A stretch of 64,000 bases of DNA from Pterobdella sp. o SKG-2022 (taxonomy: Eukaryota; Annelida; Clitellata; Hirudinida; Piscicolidae). This document shows positions 12,173 to 24,332 of the stretch, piece after piece (position 1 is the first letter of the stretch; each line of letters starts with the position of its first letter). The notes under the pieces were generated by a model that had not been told where the DNA came from, ran no database searches, and was given only the letters and a program-made list of their open reading frames with translations. The stretch is from NCBI GenBank assembly GCA_964035795.1, contig OZ038320.1, positions 19,052,589 through 19,116,588 of the forward strand, in the 5' to 3' direction. The position numbers and the translations under genes are program-made.

Positions 12173-13591
12173 ATGTACCTAAAAAAATTTTATTCATTAA
12201 GGTTTTATTCCCTTTTAAATCTTTTCCTACCCGATGATTGTATAACTTCATTGATTGAAGACAAGTGGATTAATGGTAACATACTTTGGTTTCAAGTTTA
12301 AAATATATTTGCAATATTAAGAAAATTTCTCAAGCTTAATTAGTAGCTCATTTGTTTCTATATGCCAATAAAAGAAATGATCCAAGAAAATGTTGATATT
12401 TCATAAAATTTTTGAAAAAGAATGAATATAAAAATAAATTTTAGGTCCTTGTTTGAAGATTTTCATAACCAAGGGACTTGGCTATGCAATTATACTTGGT
12501 TCTGTATTGGGTATGTATGAATTTTGAAATTATTTCATAATATAAGCTGAATAAAATTTTTGATTATTAAACTATAGTCAAGGTACCCCAAATATTGAAG
12601 ATTTGGAATGCTGGAAACAGTGAAGGGCTAAGCTTAATAGGAGTCTTGCTGGAATTAACAGCTATGGTAGGTACTCTGTGCTATAGCATTGCTAACAAGT
12701 TTCCTTTCAGGTATTTGAGAAGTTTTCACATTGAATATTAGTTTTTAAACTTTATCAATGATTTGCAGGCTAATTATGATTTCGTTTTTTATTCGTTTCA
12801 AGTATTTTAGCTATTCAATTTTTCAAATATGACTTCCAAATATTAGAATTTCTCAAGAACTATAATTTCACAGTTCTTATGGAGAGAGCTTTTTTATGGT
12901 GCTGCAGCAGTCAATAATATTCTTTTTTGTTCTTCTTTACAACTACAGCTTGGTAACAGCTGTTTCTGGCTATACTGTTTTTGTAGGAGTTGTTTCTATT
13001 CTTCTTTCTCCAGTAACACCTCTTCAATTACTTTTTTTGTTGCAAACTTCTGTCATTTTCTTGCTTCTGGCATCTAGGGTCAGTATGCATTTTGTTACTC
13101 ATTAAAATTGATAAATCTCATCAAGTCATTGCAATATAAAATAATTATAAAAATTAAATTTAAAATCAATGAATAAGTTTTTTTTTGTGGTAAAAATTTT
13201 TTTCTCTATTTTCAATAGTTATCTCAAGCATACAGCAACTACAACAATGAAAGTACGGGACAGCTATCACTAATCAGTGTATTGTTGCAGTGGCTAGGGT
13301 CCCTTGCTCGAGTGTTCACCACTCTCAGTGAAGTGAGTTTATAGCTAAATTAGTAACTTCCTAGTTTTTGAAATCAGTTTTTGAAGATTTTAATGCTTGA
13401 AACATGGCATACAGGTTGGGGATACAGTGACAGTGCTAATGTTTGTTGCCTCTTGTACAACAAATGGTATCTTGTTGATACAAATATGGTACTACTGGGA
13501 TTGTGAAATGAACAAAAACAATAACACTCCACCACAAAAAGCAGCTTTTGGCAGACATAACAAAGCAGTCAAGCTTAAAAAAATCGACTAA
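12173..13591 (+). CDS. MPDU1: Mannose-P-dolichol utilization defect 1 protein, PQ-loop family (MPDU1)
   Basis: Six exons join in frame: 12173-12275, 12445-12510, 12578-12710, 12874-13078, 13219-13332 and 13415-13591. They give 265 residues, close to the usual length of about 250. MPDU1 is an ER multipass membrane protein needed to use dolichol-P-mannose and dolichol-P-glucose in N-glycan, GPI and other mannosylation. Family hallmarks are all present. An acidic-Cys N-terminus (LPDDC) is followed by CLKIFITKGLGYAI. The first PQ loop reads VKVPQILKIWNAGNSEGLSL, then comes KFPFSSYGESFF, and a second repeat reads LSPVTPLQLLFLLQ. The region TGQLSLISVLLQWLGSLARVF then precedes the last helices. The C-terminus is short, Lys/Asn-rich and lysine-ended (NNNTPPQKA onward), compatible with ER retention. 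The start is chosen because in-frame stops lie directly upstream and the first exon aligns with the family N-terminus. The first exon is too short to be found by ORF length alone. Confidence 0.95.
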
Positions 13592-14010
13592 AAAGTTTTG
13601 TCTCCCATTTTTAAAATTCAGTCTATAATTCTGTTCAGGTGATTTTGTTTAGTAACTTTTTTTCTGTGATGATTTCAAAGTTAGAATTATATTTTTCTTA
13701 TTGGTTTTCTATTCTTTTATTTCTTAGTAGCGATGTTAATTGGTTGAGTATCATATCTTGATATTCTCATTTAAATAGCATAAAGGCATGACTAATTCAC
13801 CTGGTTGATTTGAAATGATATTAAATTATTATACATCTCGAAGCTACATTGAACTGAAATTTCGAATGTATCAGATGTTGAACTTCATCAATGTATTGAT
13901 CAAGCATGTTAAAGCACCTTGAGTTTTGTCGTTTAAATTTTAAATTTCTTTTTTAAATGTCGGTATATCATTCCATGTTTTTCTTTTTTGGGGAATTAAA
14001 ACTTTTGTCT

Positions 14011-14068
14011 TTTATTTCTATCAACTTTTTTAGAACAATCTAATGAAAGTTAAAATAACTTGAATAAA
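14011..14068. terminator. Overlapping convergent polyadenylation signals (MPDU1 + / receptor -)
   Basis: A plus-strand AATAAA at 14063-14068 lies about 470 nt past the MPDU1 stop. A minus-strand AATAAA (TTTATT at 14011-14016) lies about 230 nt past the receptor stop. If both are used the two 3'UTRs overlap antisense by several dozen bases. Confidence 0.5.
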
Positions 14069-14241
14069 GCGGATTTAGAAACAAAAACAAATGATTTTAT
14101 ATAAACCAAACATTCTTATTCAACAGTTGTAGCAGTCAATATTACTAACGAGTGAATCAAAATGGGAGTGAATATTACCGAGTAAAAATAACTAATATAA
14201 GAAAAATATTGATTATTGAAATAAAAAAATCAAATGAGGTA

Positions 14242-17200
14242 TTAGTCGCGCGGTTGTGTAAGGTCGAGGTTGCTGATGGAGGTTGGAATTGTGGTGGCCA
14301 AACAACCATCACAGTAGAAATGCTGGTTAGCATTGCAATTCGATGATGATAGAGAAAATATTTCTTCTGTTGGCAGTTTAAGCGGTTTGTTTCTTATTTG
14401 AGGAGATCCAGTTTCCTTATGTAAGAGGATTTGGTTTCTTTCGTAATGGTTCAATTTGAATCTGAGGTTTAATTTCAATTAATCAAAAAGTTATTTTTAA
14501 TAAACGAGGTATTTATCTCAGAATCAAATTTAATATATCTTCTATATGAATAAAAAAACACTTTTATTAAATTTCAAAAATAGTTTTCAAGTTTAAAAAA
14601 TTAAGCTGAAACAAAATAAAGAATCTTCGTCAATATATTGAGACTTACTTTTTGAAGATGAGTAAGCCAGTTATTAGCACGATAATGCTGATGATACAAG
14701 AGATTAGGGTCACTAACATGGCTACTGAAAGTTTTTTAGTAGTTAAATTTTTAAGTTAATAATAAAAACAAAATCAACTAATTGATACTGTTTCCTCAAT
14801 AGGTATTTTCATAAATTAAATTTTTCATGGTTTAAAATGTCACCAGAAGTCATTCTCAGACTTTTTGAACCACTGGAATGTCTCGAGAAAAACAAATCTT
14901 TTCCTAAAAAAATGTTTTAATTTTTAACCAACTGAACTTTAACTTTTGAATAAATTGATAAAAAATTTTCCAGACTAGTTCAGCATTAGATTCCATTATA
15001 AGATGTGTTTGATTGAAAACATTGATTAAATATAGCTTTACTAAGCAATATTCATCCATAAGCCAAATATCAATCATAAGTTTATTCATGTTTTTCATAT
15101 TCACTTTTCCCATGATTTATTTCAAATTAATTTGAAATCCAATTTTCTCACTGTGGCATGAAAATCCATCTAAGCCCACCCATTGGTTTTGTTCGCAAGT
15201 GGCCATGACAATACGGTGATGTAACAGACACTTCACTTCTGCTCGTAGCTTTTCTGTGTCATAAGTCACTACAGAATCTTTGATTTTCAAAGTCGGACAA
15301 CCTAAAACTTTAAAGACATACTTTTTGGTTATTTAAGATATCATAAAATTTAGTATTGATAATTTGTTCTACTAAAAGTTGTTCAAATGGCGTTCTTTAA
15401 AGTTCGGATTCAAGGAGTACGAAAAGAAAGGTTTGAAACGCTTTTAATGGGTAAAAACCATTGATTAGTCTTTATCTTGATGATAGATTTTGTTTCTTTC
15501 TTATTATCAATTTTATTGTCTTGTCAAATAATTTACTTTTTTTCTATTTTTTTAATGATCTTTTTATGTACTCGCTTTTTTACTTATTTTGTATTTCGAT
15601 TTTTGTGTAATTTCTAAGTACAACAGGATTTCAAAAGTTCAATGGATTTCTTTCTTTAAACTTTCTCATCAGTTGAACGCTGTTTTAATATTCAAATAAA
15701 TGATCACAGAGATAAAAATCATAACTAGATAAAAAAATTTTATACTTTTTGCTGAAAAGTTTCAAGTTTTTCTAGATATTTTTTAAACCTTAATTATCAA
15801 GTCTGATAATTAAAAAAAAAAAGACCAGAATATTCCAACTGAAAAAACAATTTTCAAGATTTAGATTAAAAATGTAGGGACGATCACATATTAATTAACG
15901 AAAAATTTTGTGTTATAAGGTATAGTTTAGTGCTCATTAAATGGGTATCAGTAAATAATCTCAACAGAAAAACTAGCTTGGAAAGTTCGATAGAAATTCT
16001 AAAATAGTGTTTATCGCAAATAACACTGTGAATGATTAAGTACATTGCAATCTCGATCTTGATCTTTTCATTAAGCCCACCGTTTACTACTTTCAATTTT
16101 CAAAACACCTATCTAAAAACATAATTACTTTTTTTTATTATCTTTTTATACCTTGTGTGGATTGGTTAAATATCTAAGTTAGTTTCGGTTTATGAAGTTT
16201 GTTTCGACACATTAAAGTAAACGTTTAAATTTTAATGCACATAATGAAAAAAATTCTGAATAAATTGTTCACAATGTTTAAGAGTTGCAAACTTGTTGGA
16301 AATATTTTGACTTCCACATTAAATATGTCAATTTCGATCGCTTTATACATCAAAAAACGCTGTAAAAAAATTTGAAAATTATATATAAAAAACTCATTTG
16401 GGAACTTAAAAATATAAAGTTTTTCAAATATAAATAAAGCGTTTGAAAGGATAAATATTCTGCGCTGGTGCCAAATGTTTAAGATGATAGATTGTTGTCT
16501 CTCACTGAAATTATCAATCTAACAAGTTTTAGACATTTCTTAGAAAAAAACTTTGAAAAATATTCTGAGTATTCTGAATGAAATTCAACTTTTGGAGAAT
16601 TTTCGTGTATGCTACAACTTATTTGTGCAGTTAACACTTTTTTATTTGTACCAGTAGCTTAATTAAGTTTGTATAACAACCTCCATTATTCCCGAAGCAA
16701 ATTTAATTAATCGGTAATAATGAAACCTCTGAAGTTTTAATGCTGCATTTTGAATATATTTATGATTTTGGAAAGTTTTTGTTTTAAAATAAAAATTTTA
16801 AAAAGCTGTACGTTATTAACATTTGCAATTTGAATTTATCAACTTGATCAAAATACTTAATTTTTGGATCAGCTGGAAATAAATTTATTAAATTAAAATT
16901 CTTTTTTATTGAAATTTAAATAATGCTTACATAACATTCTTTTTGGCACACATAACGACTAAAAAATTCAATAAGAAATAAATATTTTTATCAATACAAA
17001 CGATGGTCCAACAAAATGATCACAAATAGTCCATAAAGCGTATCAACTCCAGACATAACTAAAGTAAAAAGTCAATAAATTGACCAATCGTCATTTTAAA
17101 ACGTCTTTTTGTTTGCTGTGTCGTTTGTGAGATGGTTTGTGCTTTGTGTTTGCTCTGTGTGGTTTCAGAATTGCGCGTGCTGCTGAGAAGATGTGCCTTT

Positions 17201-20200
17201 TAAATTCTTTTTTTAATTTCCATTCAATTCAAAATATATAGTTTCCAAGTTTCAAAGTATAGCAAAAGTAAATTTTATTTCATTTCTTTTTTTGAAAATA
17301 ACATAAAACTCTGAAGAGTTTAAAAGTTTAATGTATGCGAGTAAATAACACACCCGTGCTTAGGTACAATACATATAGATACACTTTAGAAATGAAAATG
17401 ACATCATCAGAATTGCCAAAGACCCATGTCAAAATATTAGTTGCTCTTTGTAAATGTGTTTGTTTGCTCTGAATGATTTTAATCTAAAAACTTCCTCAAA
17501 GCGTTTTTACCTTGCCTTGAGAAATAGTATTTCCGAAAAGCTGAAATAAAAAAAGAGTCATGATGAATACGTAAAGCAGCATACTTGATTGCGAGTTCAG
17601 ATGTCAAAAGTAGATTTTAACAAATATTTATTCCATTTACCAAGCATATTTGAAGCTGTACGAAGCAGTATGTATCTAGACTGAAAACTGAAAATATATG
17701 TTTTGACTCCTTTCTTTTTCAAACTTTATTTTTTTTTAATAAATTGGAAAAATATTTTTATGAATGTGAAAATAGTAGAAATAATATAGTGGCTGGAGGA
17801 GAGTGATGGTGTTGATAACGATCGATATATGAGACCCAATCAATACTATTAAATTGCCATAGTATTTATACGTGGTTGCGACTGAAGGTTATGACAAAGT
17901 ATCAAAAAAACTATAAAAGTTTTGAGTAGTATTTTTGTATGATTTCGAGGTTTTTGAAAGTTCAAATTAAATTCATAAATTTACATTTAGGACCGAATAG
18001 ATGCAAAAAGAAATATTAACTGTAAAAATTTTTGATTGAAATTATGTTCAGAGCAAGAATGCATTCAAGCAGTTAAAAAACAAAAACGTTTGAAGACGGA
18101 AGTTATTGAGCGGCGATTAAAAATGATTTTCAGTGCGATTGATAGCTCAATGAGAAGCAGATAATGATTTTTGGTGCTTCTAATGGGTGGAATCAACGGG
18201 AAGGCACTTACGGGTTAGCGAAGCGAATTGCATGATAAAGACATTCAAGTGGTCTCTGCGGAGACGAAGTGCGTGTGTGTTTTATTGTTTCATGTATTGA
18301 TGCATCTTTGAGGGTCCGTGTGTGCGTATGCACAAATTTCCTTGAATGTTCACAAGGTAATTTTAAAGTCATTGATTGCAACGCATAACACCACGATTCT
18401 AAAGCAATTATTCAAAGGTATTTGTTAATTAAATGTTTCACAAATACGTGTCGTAGTCAAGATGCAAGGAGGAGGGGGGGGGGGATGGTTGGAAAACTGC
18501 TGTTAATTCTAAAATTTAAAATGAATTGAAAAACAATTATTTATTTAATTACTTCATGAATGAGGAATATGAAATTGAATTAATATGTTTTTAAACTTTT
18601 AAAACTGTTTGTGAAAGGTGTCCTTTGAATAGAAATAGTTTTCCAAGTACTAAGATAATTGGTCATGCGTTTTGTAAACTTTTTAACGTTTAAAACCTAT
18701 TTTGAATCATATAAGAAAGGCAATTAAATTTTTTTTTTTATAAAAATTTCTTTTTTTTCAAATTATTTCTCAATAAAACTATTTCAAACCAAATTGAAAA
18801 TTATTCGGATAAAACTTCCATTTTTCAATGTTTTTCATGCAAGCTTCACACGGTAAAGTGAAAATTTCCACTGTTTGAAGACATTTAAGACTTACTTTTG
18901 AATAATTTGAACTGATTTAAGTAATTTTGAACAGATAAAGTTATGAATTTTGTTATATAAAAAACTTGTATGAAGACAAAGTGAAATAACAAGAATATTT
19001 GGGCGATAAAGTGATTTTATCTGCATTTCCACTGGATCTATAGGTCATGTGATAAAAATACTACAACGCACACAAGCGTGCACATAATCATAAATACACA
19101 AACGAAGTCATAAAATAGCAAAACAAAGATATTAAAAATTAATATATTGTTCAAAAAGTTCATGTGTACAATGAAACAAAAATGAAAAAATGACTGCCTC
19201 ATATTTTGTCGAAATTAGCTAAACTAAAATTTTCTGCTACAAATAAGTTGTCCTAATTTGAACAAAAGGTTTTATACAATGAAAAATGATTGGAAATATA
19301 ACAAATAGCAACTTTTTCAGATAAGTAAATTCGCTTCTTTCTTCATCATATACAATCAAGGAGTCAAAAAAATCCTTTTCAATAAACAAATGAAGGCCTG
19401 AGTCAAAAAAAAGTGAAACAATCACAAATTGGATTTTTCGATATAGAAAGAAAGAAGTTTTTAGTTGAAATATATCTTTTTTATAAAGTTTTAAATGAAA
19501 AAATTGAAATTATTTGTTTTAATTTCAAAATTTTCTACTTTGATAACTGATAAAACAACTATTGATTTAGGTTTATTGAACTTGGAAATGAAGTTATACA
19601 CTTGAAATTCAAAAAATTTCAAACAAATTGAATGTAAATTTAAATTTGTGGATGTCAGTTTATATTCCTGCGAGATGACCAAGCTAGGCGCAAAAACGCC
19701 GTTTAAAAAATAGTTCAAAGTATTTCTTTTTTATTAGAAGTTTTTCACATTTTAAATGACAGAACATTCACCAAGATCACAATCAAAAACAATGTGTGTA
19801 TACTACTCAAATTTGTTGGTTAATTTCAAAAGTATATTAACCATATAGTAGGAATTATGAGGGTTTCTATTGTTTTGTAGTTGTTTAAAAAATAAAATGA
19901 TGTTAACACATTTCAGGAAAAAACCTAAAAATGCCATATCATTTTATTAGGCACCTGCGTATGACAATTAAGAGCTTTAATAGCTTTGCAAACGTTTTTT
20001 GAATTAACCTCTCCAACTTTTTGTTATTAAGATCTCAAAATGAATTTGCATTATTTCATGAACATGAGAAAAAAATTTTCTTTAAGTTATTTTGAATGAG
20101 AATAAATAACTATATTTTCAATAAATTTTTATTGTATCTTTTTAAATCGAATGGCAGAAGTTTTAATTTAAAGACTGATGATTCATACAGAAAGATCATT

Positions 20201-23200
20201 GTGCTGACCCAGAACAACTTCTGCCCATATATATATTTGCGAGTCTTTTTGGATAACCCTCATTTTATTTATATAACTGCTAACTCATAAAAGACATTAG
20301 ATATTTCAAAAATTTATAATTAAAAGCTTTTTAATTAAAATATCAGTTCAAACTAGTTGGAAACTTTGAAAACAGAGAACTATTTGAAAATAAATGTGCA
20401 AAGTAAAGTTTTCTGTAAATTTTATCATCTTTTTCAAAAATATATAAGCAGACATGAGCAAATAAAATATACTAGAAAAATAATAAAGTCCAAACTTTTA
20501 TTTTTTTACCAAAAAATAGGATCACTAAAAATGCAAATTTTTGTAGCGATTAAAAAACTAACTTATATTGTTTTTAGCCTTAGTTTAAGCAAACAAGTTT
20601 CAAAACTAGTTCAAAATCTAGTTTCAAAATTATCGAAAAAAATTAGGTTGAAACTTCGAAAGAGTTGACAATTCAAAAAGTAAGAAACAGAGAATGAATC
20701 TTAAATCACGTTTATCTCAGTACAGGAAAAATTGACCATACTCAACTTTTATCATTAACAATAATGGAAGAAAAAATAATTCAAAATTAACAAAACTTTT
20801 GGCTTTTCAATAAAAACCCACATAAACTATTTTTTCAATTCAAAATCTTTTCAAAACTTTTAAAAAAGTTTCGTTTTTTGATTACACTGGGCTTGGTTTT
20901 ACAAATATGAGCGAAATCAGTCATAAGCTCAAAATACAGGCGATTTTATAGCCCTATATTTGTATAGAATCAGATTCTAAATTAAGTTTTGATTTTAATT
21001 ATTCTCATTTTTTACAGTCTTTTGACATTGGGATTTAGACATTTTAGAAATCTCATTTGAAACGATAACCTCCCGATACAACTCAATTTGTTGCTGAATC
21101 TTTTTTATTTCTTATTTATCCAAACTTTCTACAGGCCTTTTTGACTATTTTAAATATTCACTGAAACTAAATATTTCATTTCTTAAATTAAAAATTTCAA
21201 TTAATATTTTAATTAATCCATCACACACCTTCAAACAGCAGTGCAAACTGAACTTGCTGGTCCTCAACAAGCACTTCCAACCGATGGGATTGACTGGTAG
21301 CCAGATAACTCACTTCATTGTTGCCACATATTAAAGACGTTGTCGACATTTCAAACTCCACCAGCAAGCCAAAACAGTCGGTTTCTTCACGTGTTATTCT
21401 AAGCAAATCTTCGCGTGACATTGCAGATTTTCCGCTTCTTTTCTTTTTTGCTTGCAATGCTTTTTTTCTTCGAATATTCAATTGATTTGATAAAACTACC
21501 AAACTCACATTTATTTTTTGTCCAACTTCAGCTTCAATTACCCACGAAAGTCGGTTGGAACAATTCTTTGAGAAATCATGTTGTTTGGTCCTTGCAGAAG
21601 TTGGGAAGGAAGCCAATGTCACTCCTTTATCGAGTTTATAGTGACAGTTCGGGTAAAGTTGGGTTTCTAAAAAACGATAAATTAAAATTTTCACTAAGTA
21701 TAATATTATGTCAATTTTTTAAAATATAATATTTAAATGGCGTTTCGTGTAGTCTTTTCCACGTTAATGCATATAAAATTGATGTCTTTTTAGTTAATAA
21801 GATTGATAGATTGATGAATGAATGAATAGATGCTAGATTAGATAGAAAAATCACTTGCTGAAAACATAATTCAATAGTTGTATTTTAAAATCAATTAATT
21901 GAATATCTTTATAAAAGCTTAGAGATTATATTATGAAAATATTCTAATTATTTTAGCAAAATTAAGAAAGTAATGATAATGCCATTCAGTTTCTTTCTGA
22001 CATTATATAAATTGTCCTTACTATTAGTAAAACGTAATTAATTATTTTTTGCTATCAAAAACTAGCATGAAAAAATATATATAAAGTTAAACATCTTAAA
22101 CGTTTACTAAACTTTTAATATAAAATCTTATTCGACTTTCGTGAAAAGTGTTTTAAACTAACATGCCAATTCAATTATATTTTTCGTTTGTGTATATTGG
22201 ATTGATGTCAAAAAACCGAAAAACTTTTAATTTCGACCAAGTGTTAAAAATGATTTGAATCAACCTTTGAAAGAGCTCCTTATTTATTTTATGAGAACTG
22301 AAAAATAAATATGAAAAAAATTCCATATTTTTTATTAAAAACATCAAATTATCTTAAAAAAACTTGGAATAGAAAAAACTCATCAAACTTAGTACTGTGT
22401 GCAAGTCGACTTTCGCTAGTCCCAAATTGAGGTTTCGGTAGCTTAAATGGTTTGGGGCGAAAAAAAGAGCGATATCAAATAATACTCAAACGAAATATTT
22501 AGATTGAACACTAAATGATGTTTCCGAAATATAAAATTGAGTTTAAAATTAATAAAAATAAACAATAGTTTTATAAAATAATTTGAAAAATTCATATTAT
22601 AATGCCGTAGTAATATTTGTGGAGATTTGCCATATTTCATAATTCGAAGTTCAGCGTCTAGGCATTTTAGCTGGATGCTAATAAATTTCTGAAAACGCTG
22701 AACTAAATAAATGCAATTAAATTTCAAAATTAACTTGAATGTTGATGCTCATATTTTGACATACATGTGCATTTCAAGGAAGTTCTGATTGCATCATTGT
22801 TTTGAATGATTCATGAGAGTTTATTTTTTCAATACCAAGTTTTCAACATCCCCTTTCTCAAACATTTCATCAGTAATAAATTTGAAATCAAGTTTGATTT
22901 GAAAAGAAAAATCAACAACCACGGTAGAAAATATTTTTCTTGGAAGATTCAAGTTTTGATTAATATTTTAGAATTTTTCAATAAATTATTTTTGTATTTC
23001 AAATCTTTCCATAAGACCGTATTCAAAAATTTGTATTAGCGTTGATAACTTTATATTCACCCGTTAAATGGTGGAGTATGTATTAATTTGCATATTAATA
23101 ATCTTTTCAATTGATTTTCTCAATTATTGATTAAATATGTTTTCAAAAAAAAATTTCTGAAAACATAAACATTTTAAATATCTGTAAATTCATCGCTTTT

Positions 23201-24332
23201 TCTGTTTTTTGTACGTTTTTTTGAGGACATATTTTCATAAAGAATTATATAAAGTAACTCACGTTATAAAACACTTTTAATGAGGTTTAGTTTTAGTTAA
23301 TGATTGAAAAATAAGTAGAACGTGCTAGGACAAAATAAGCTGTTTTTGGTCATTGTTGAAAAATATTCTTGAGAATAAATATTTTCATGCAGAAAAAAAT
23401 GCGTATGAACACGGAAAAAGTTTTTGTTGATGTAAACTTCAGAGGAAATATAATATATCAATTTGACACTAAAATATTTAAAAGTAGTTTTATAAAAATT
23501 GTTGATTTACATTTAAATGAAAAAACAAAATTTTTAATGAAATCAGATGACAATCAGACTTTTTTTTAAAATTATTTTATCTCAAAATAACGAAGTATTG
23601 TGGGTGATGATCATTTTTTGACAAACAATGATATTGCATGCATGCAGTTTGTCACTTATGCGAACCATTCAAAAGTTTCATCATAGCATTTACCTTGAAC
23701 GCATATGTGCTCAACCCTGAGAAAACTTTTCACTTCCTGATTGCAGTTTTTAATGTTCAGAAAGTTGGATTCTACTACTTTCACTTCACAAGCTTGTTTC
23801 CCAAAGCACTTTTCGTTCAAATGCCCTGTCACTTGGCTAAAACAACCGATGTAACCAAAATTCTGTTTCAAGCATCTTCCAAAACTGTGAAATTTATTAA
23901 AAGTTCATTAAAAATATATTTTTTAACCTATATCTATATATTATTTGTCTGTCAATAAGAAGCTTTTTAAATAATGTCATTATTCCAATTAGTGAGTTTT
24001 ACATATGCAAAATAAACTGCAAAACTACCTTAATTAAGTTTATTTTTTAGAGAAAATGTAACATCGATTAAAAAATTATTCATTTAGTTTCCGCCATTTT
24101 TATATTAATTTTTTAAAGTAGCTCCATAAACTTTTGAAAAATTTTCAAAGTAATTTTTAGATTTAGCAAATATTAAAACTTTTGGAAAATACTTCAAGGT
24201 GGAATATATTTGGAATGAATAAAGGGGCTCACTCGAGTCTGCCGTAAGAGGCGCTAAGAATCAAGAGAACTTTGCCCGCCTTACAACTGGCCTCGAACGT
24301 TTCATAGTAACAAATGTCTTTAGGACCCATAA
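14242..24332 (-). CDS. SUEL/galactose-lectin + CUB + Sushi single-pass membrane receptor (first exon missing)
   Basis: Six exons join in phase: 24332-24233, 23884-23694, 21666-21229, 15301-15152, 14724-14649 and 14461-14242 (stop TAA), giving about 392 residues. Exons 1-2 make one rhamnose/galactose-binding lectin domain, with Cys-rich ETFEASCKAG, ILSASYGRLDFGRC, GKQACEV and a final RVEHICVQ. Exon 3 is a CUB domain (FSKNCSNRLSWVIEAEVG, a later DCFGLLVEFE and LICGN, ending HRLEVLVEDQQVQFALLFEG) with a basic insertion of about 35 residues in the middle. Exon 4 is one Sushi/CCP module with its four cysteines (GCPTLKI, EVKCLLHH, MATCEQNQWVG, GFSCH). Exon 5 is a transmembrane helix (TLISCIISIIVLITGLLIFK). 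Exon 6 is a 73-residue cytoplasmic tail with a small CNANQHFYCDGC cluster and no recognised kinase or adaptor motif. A carbohydrate-binding surface receptor is inferred. No signal-peptide exon was found; it must lie right of 24332, in phase 1. Confidence 0.85.
17511..17540 (-). other. Candidate 30-nt cassette exon in the lectin-CUB-Sushi gene
   Basis: Read on the minus strand, a TTTATTTCAG acceptor is followed by exactly 30 nt and a GTAAAA donor. Both neighbouring exons meet in phase 1, so inclusion keeps the frame and adds ten residues (AFRKYYFSRQ) between the CUB and Sushi domains. Support is splice-site quality and frame only. Confidence 0.3.
18212..18255 (-). other. Candidate 44-nt alternative exon in the lectin-CUB-Sushi gene
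   Basis: A minus-strand CTCCGCAG acceptor, 44 nt of unusually GC-balanced sequence and a consensus GTAAGT donor. If spliced after the CUB exon (phase 1) it reads three codons and then TGA, which would remove the Sushi, membrane and tail regions. It could instead be an exon of an unrelated transcript. Confidence 0.3.
18474..18484 (+). repeat. Run of eleven G
   Basis: An uninterrupted G11 run preceded by GGAGGA in otherwise AT-rich sequence. It is the longest G tract I noticed in the window and may be a poor sequencing or assembly site. Confidence 0.9.

Larger units (their letters stand above)
15302..21228. other. Large intron of the lectin-CUB-Sushi gene (5.9 kb)
   Basis: This interval separates the CUB exon from the Sushi exon. 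It is AT-rich with no gene on the plus strand that I can support. It contains two small minus-strand segments with good splice sites (17511-17540 and 18212-18255), a GC-richer patch around 17090-17190 and an 11-G run at 18474-18484. Confidence 0.6.
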
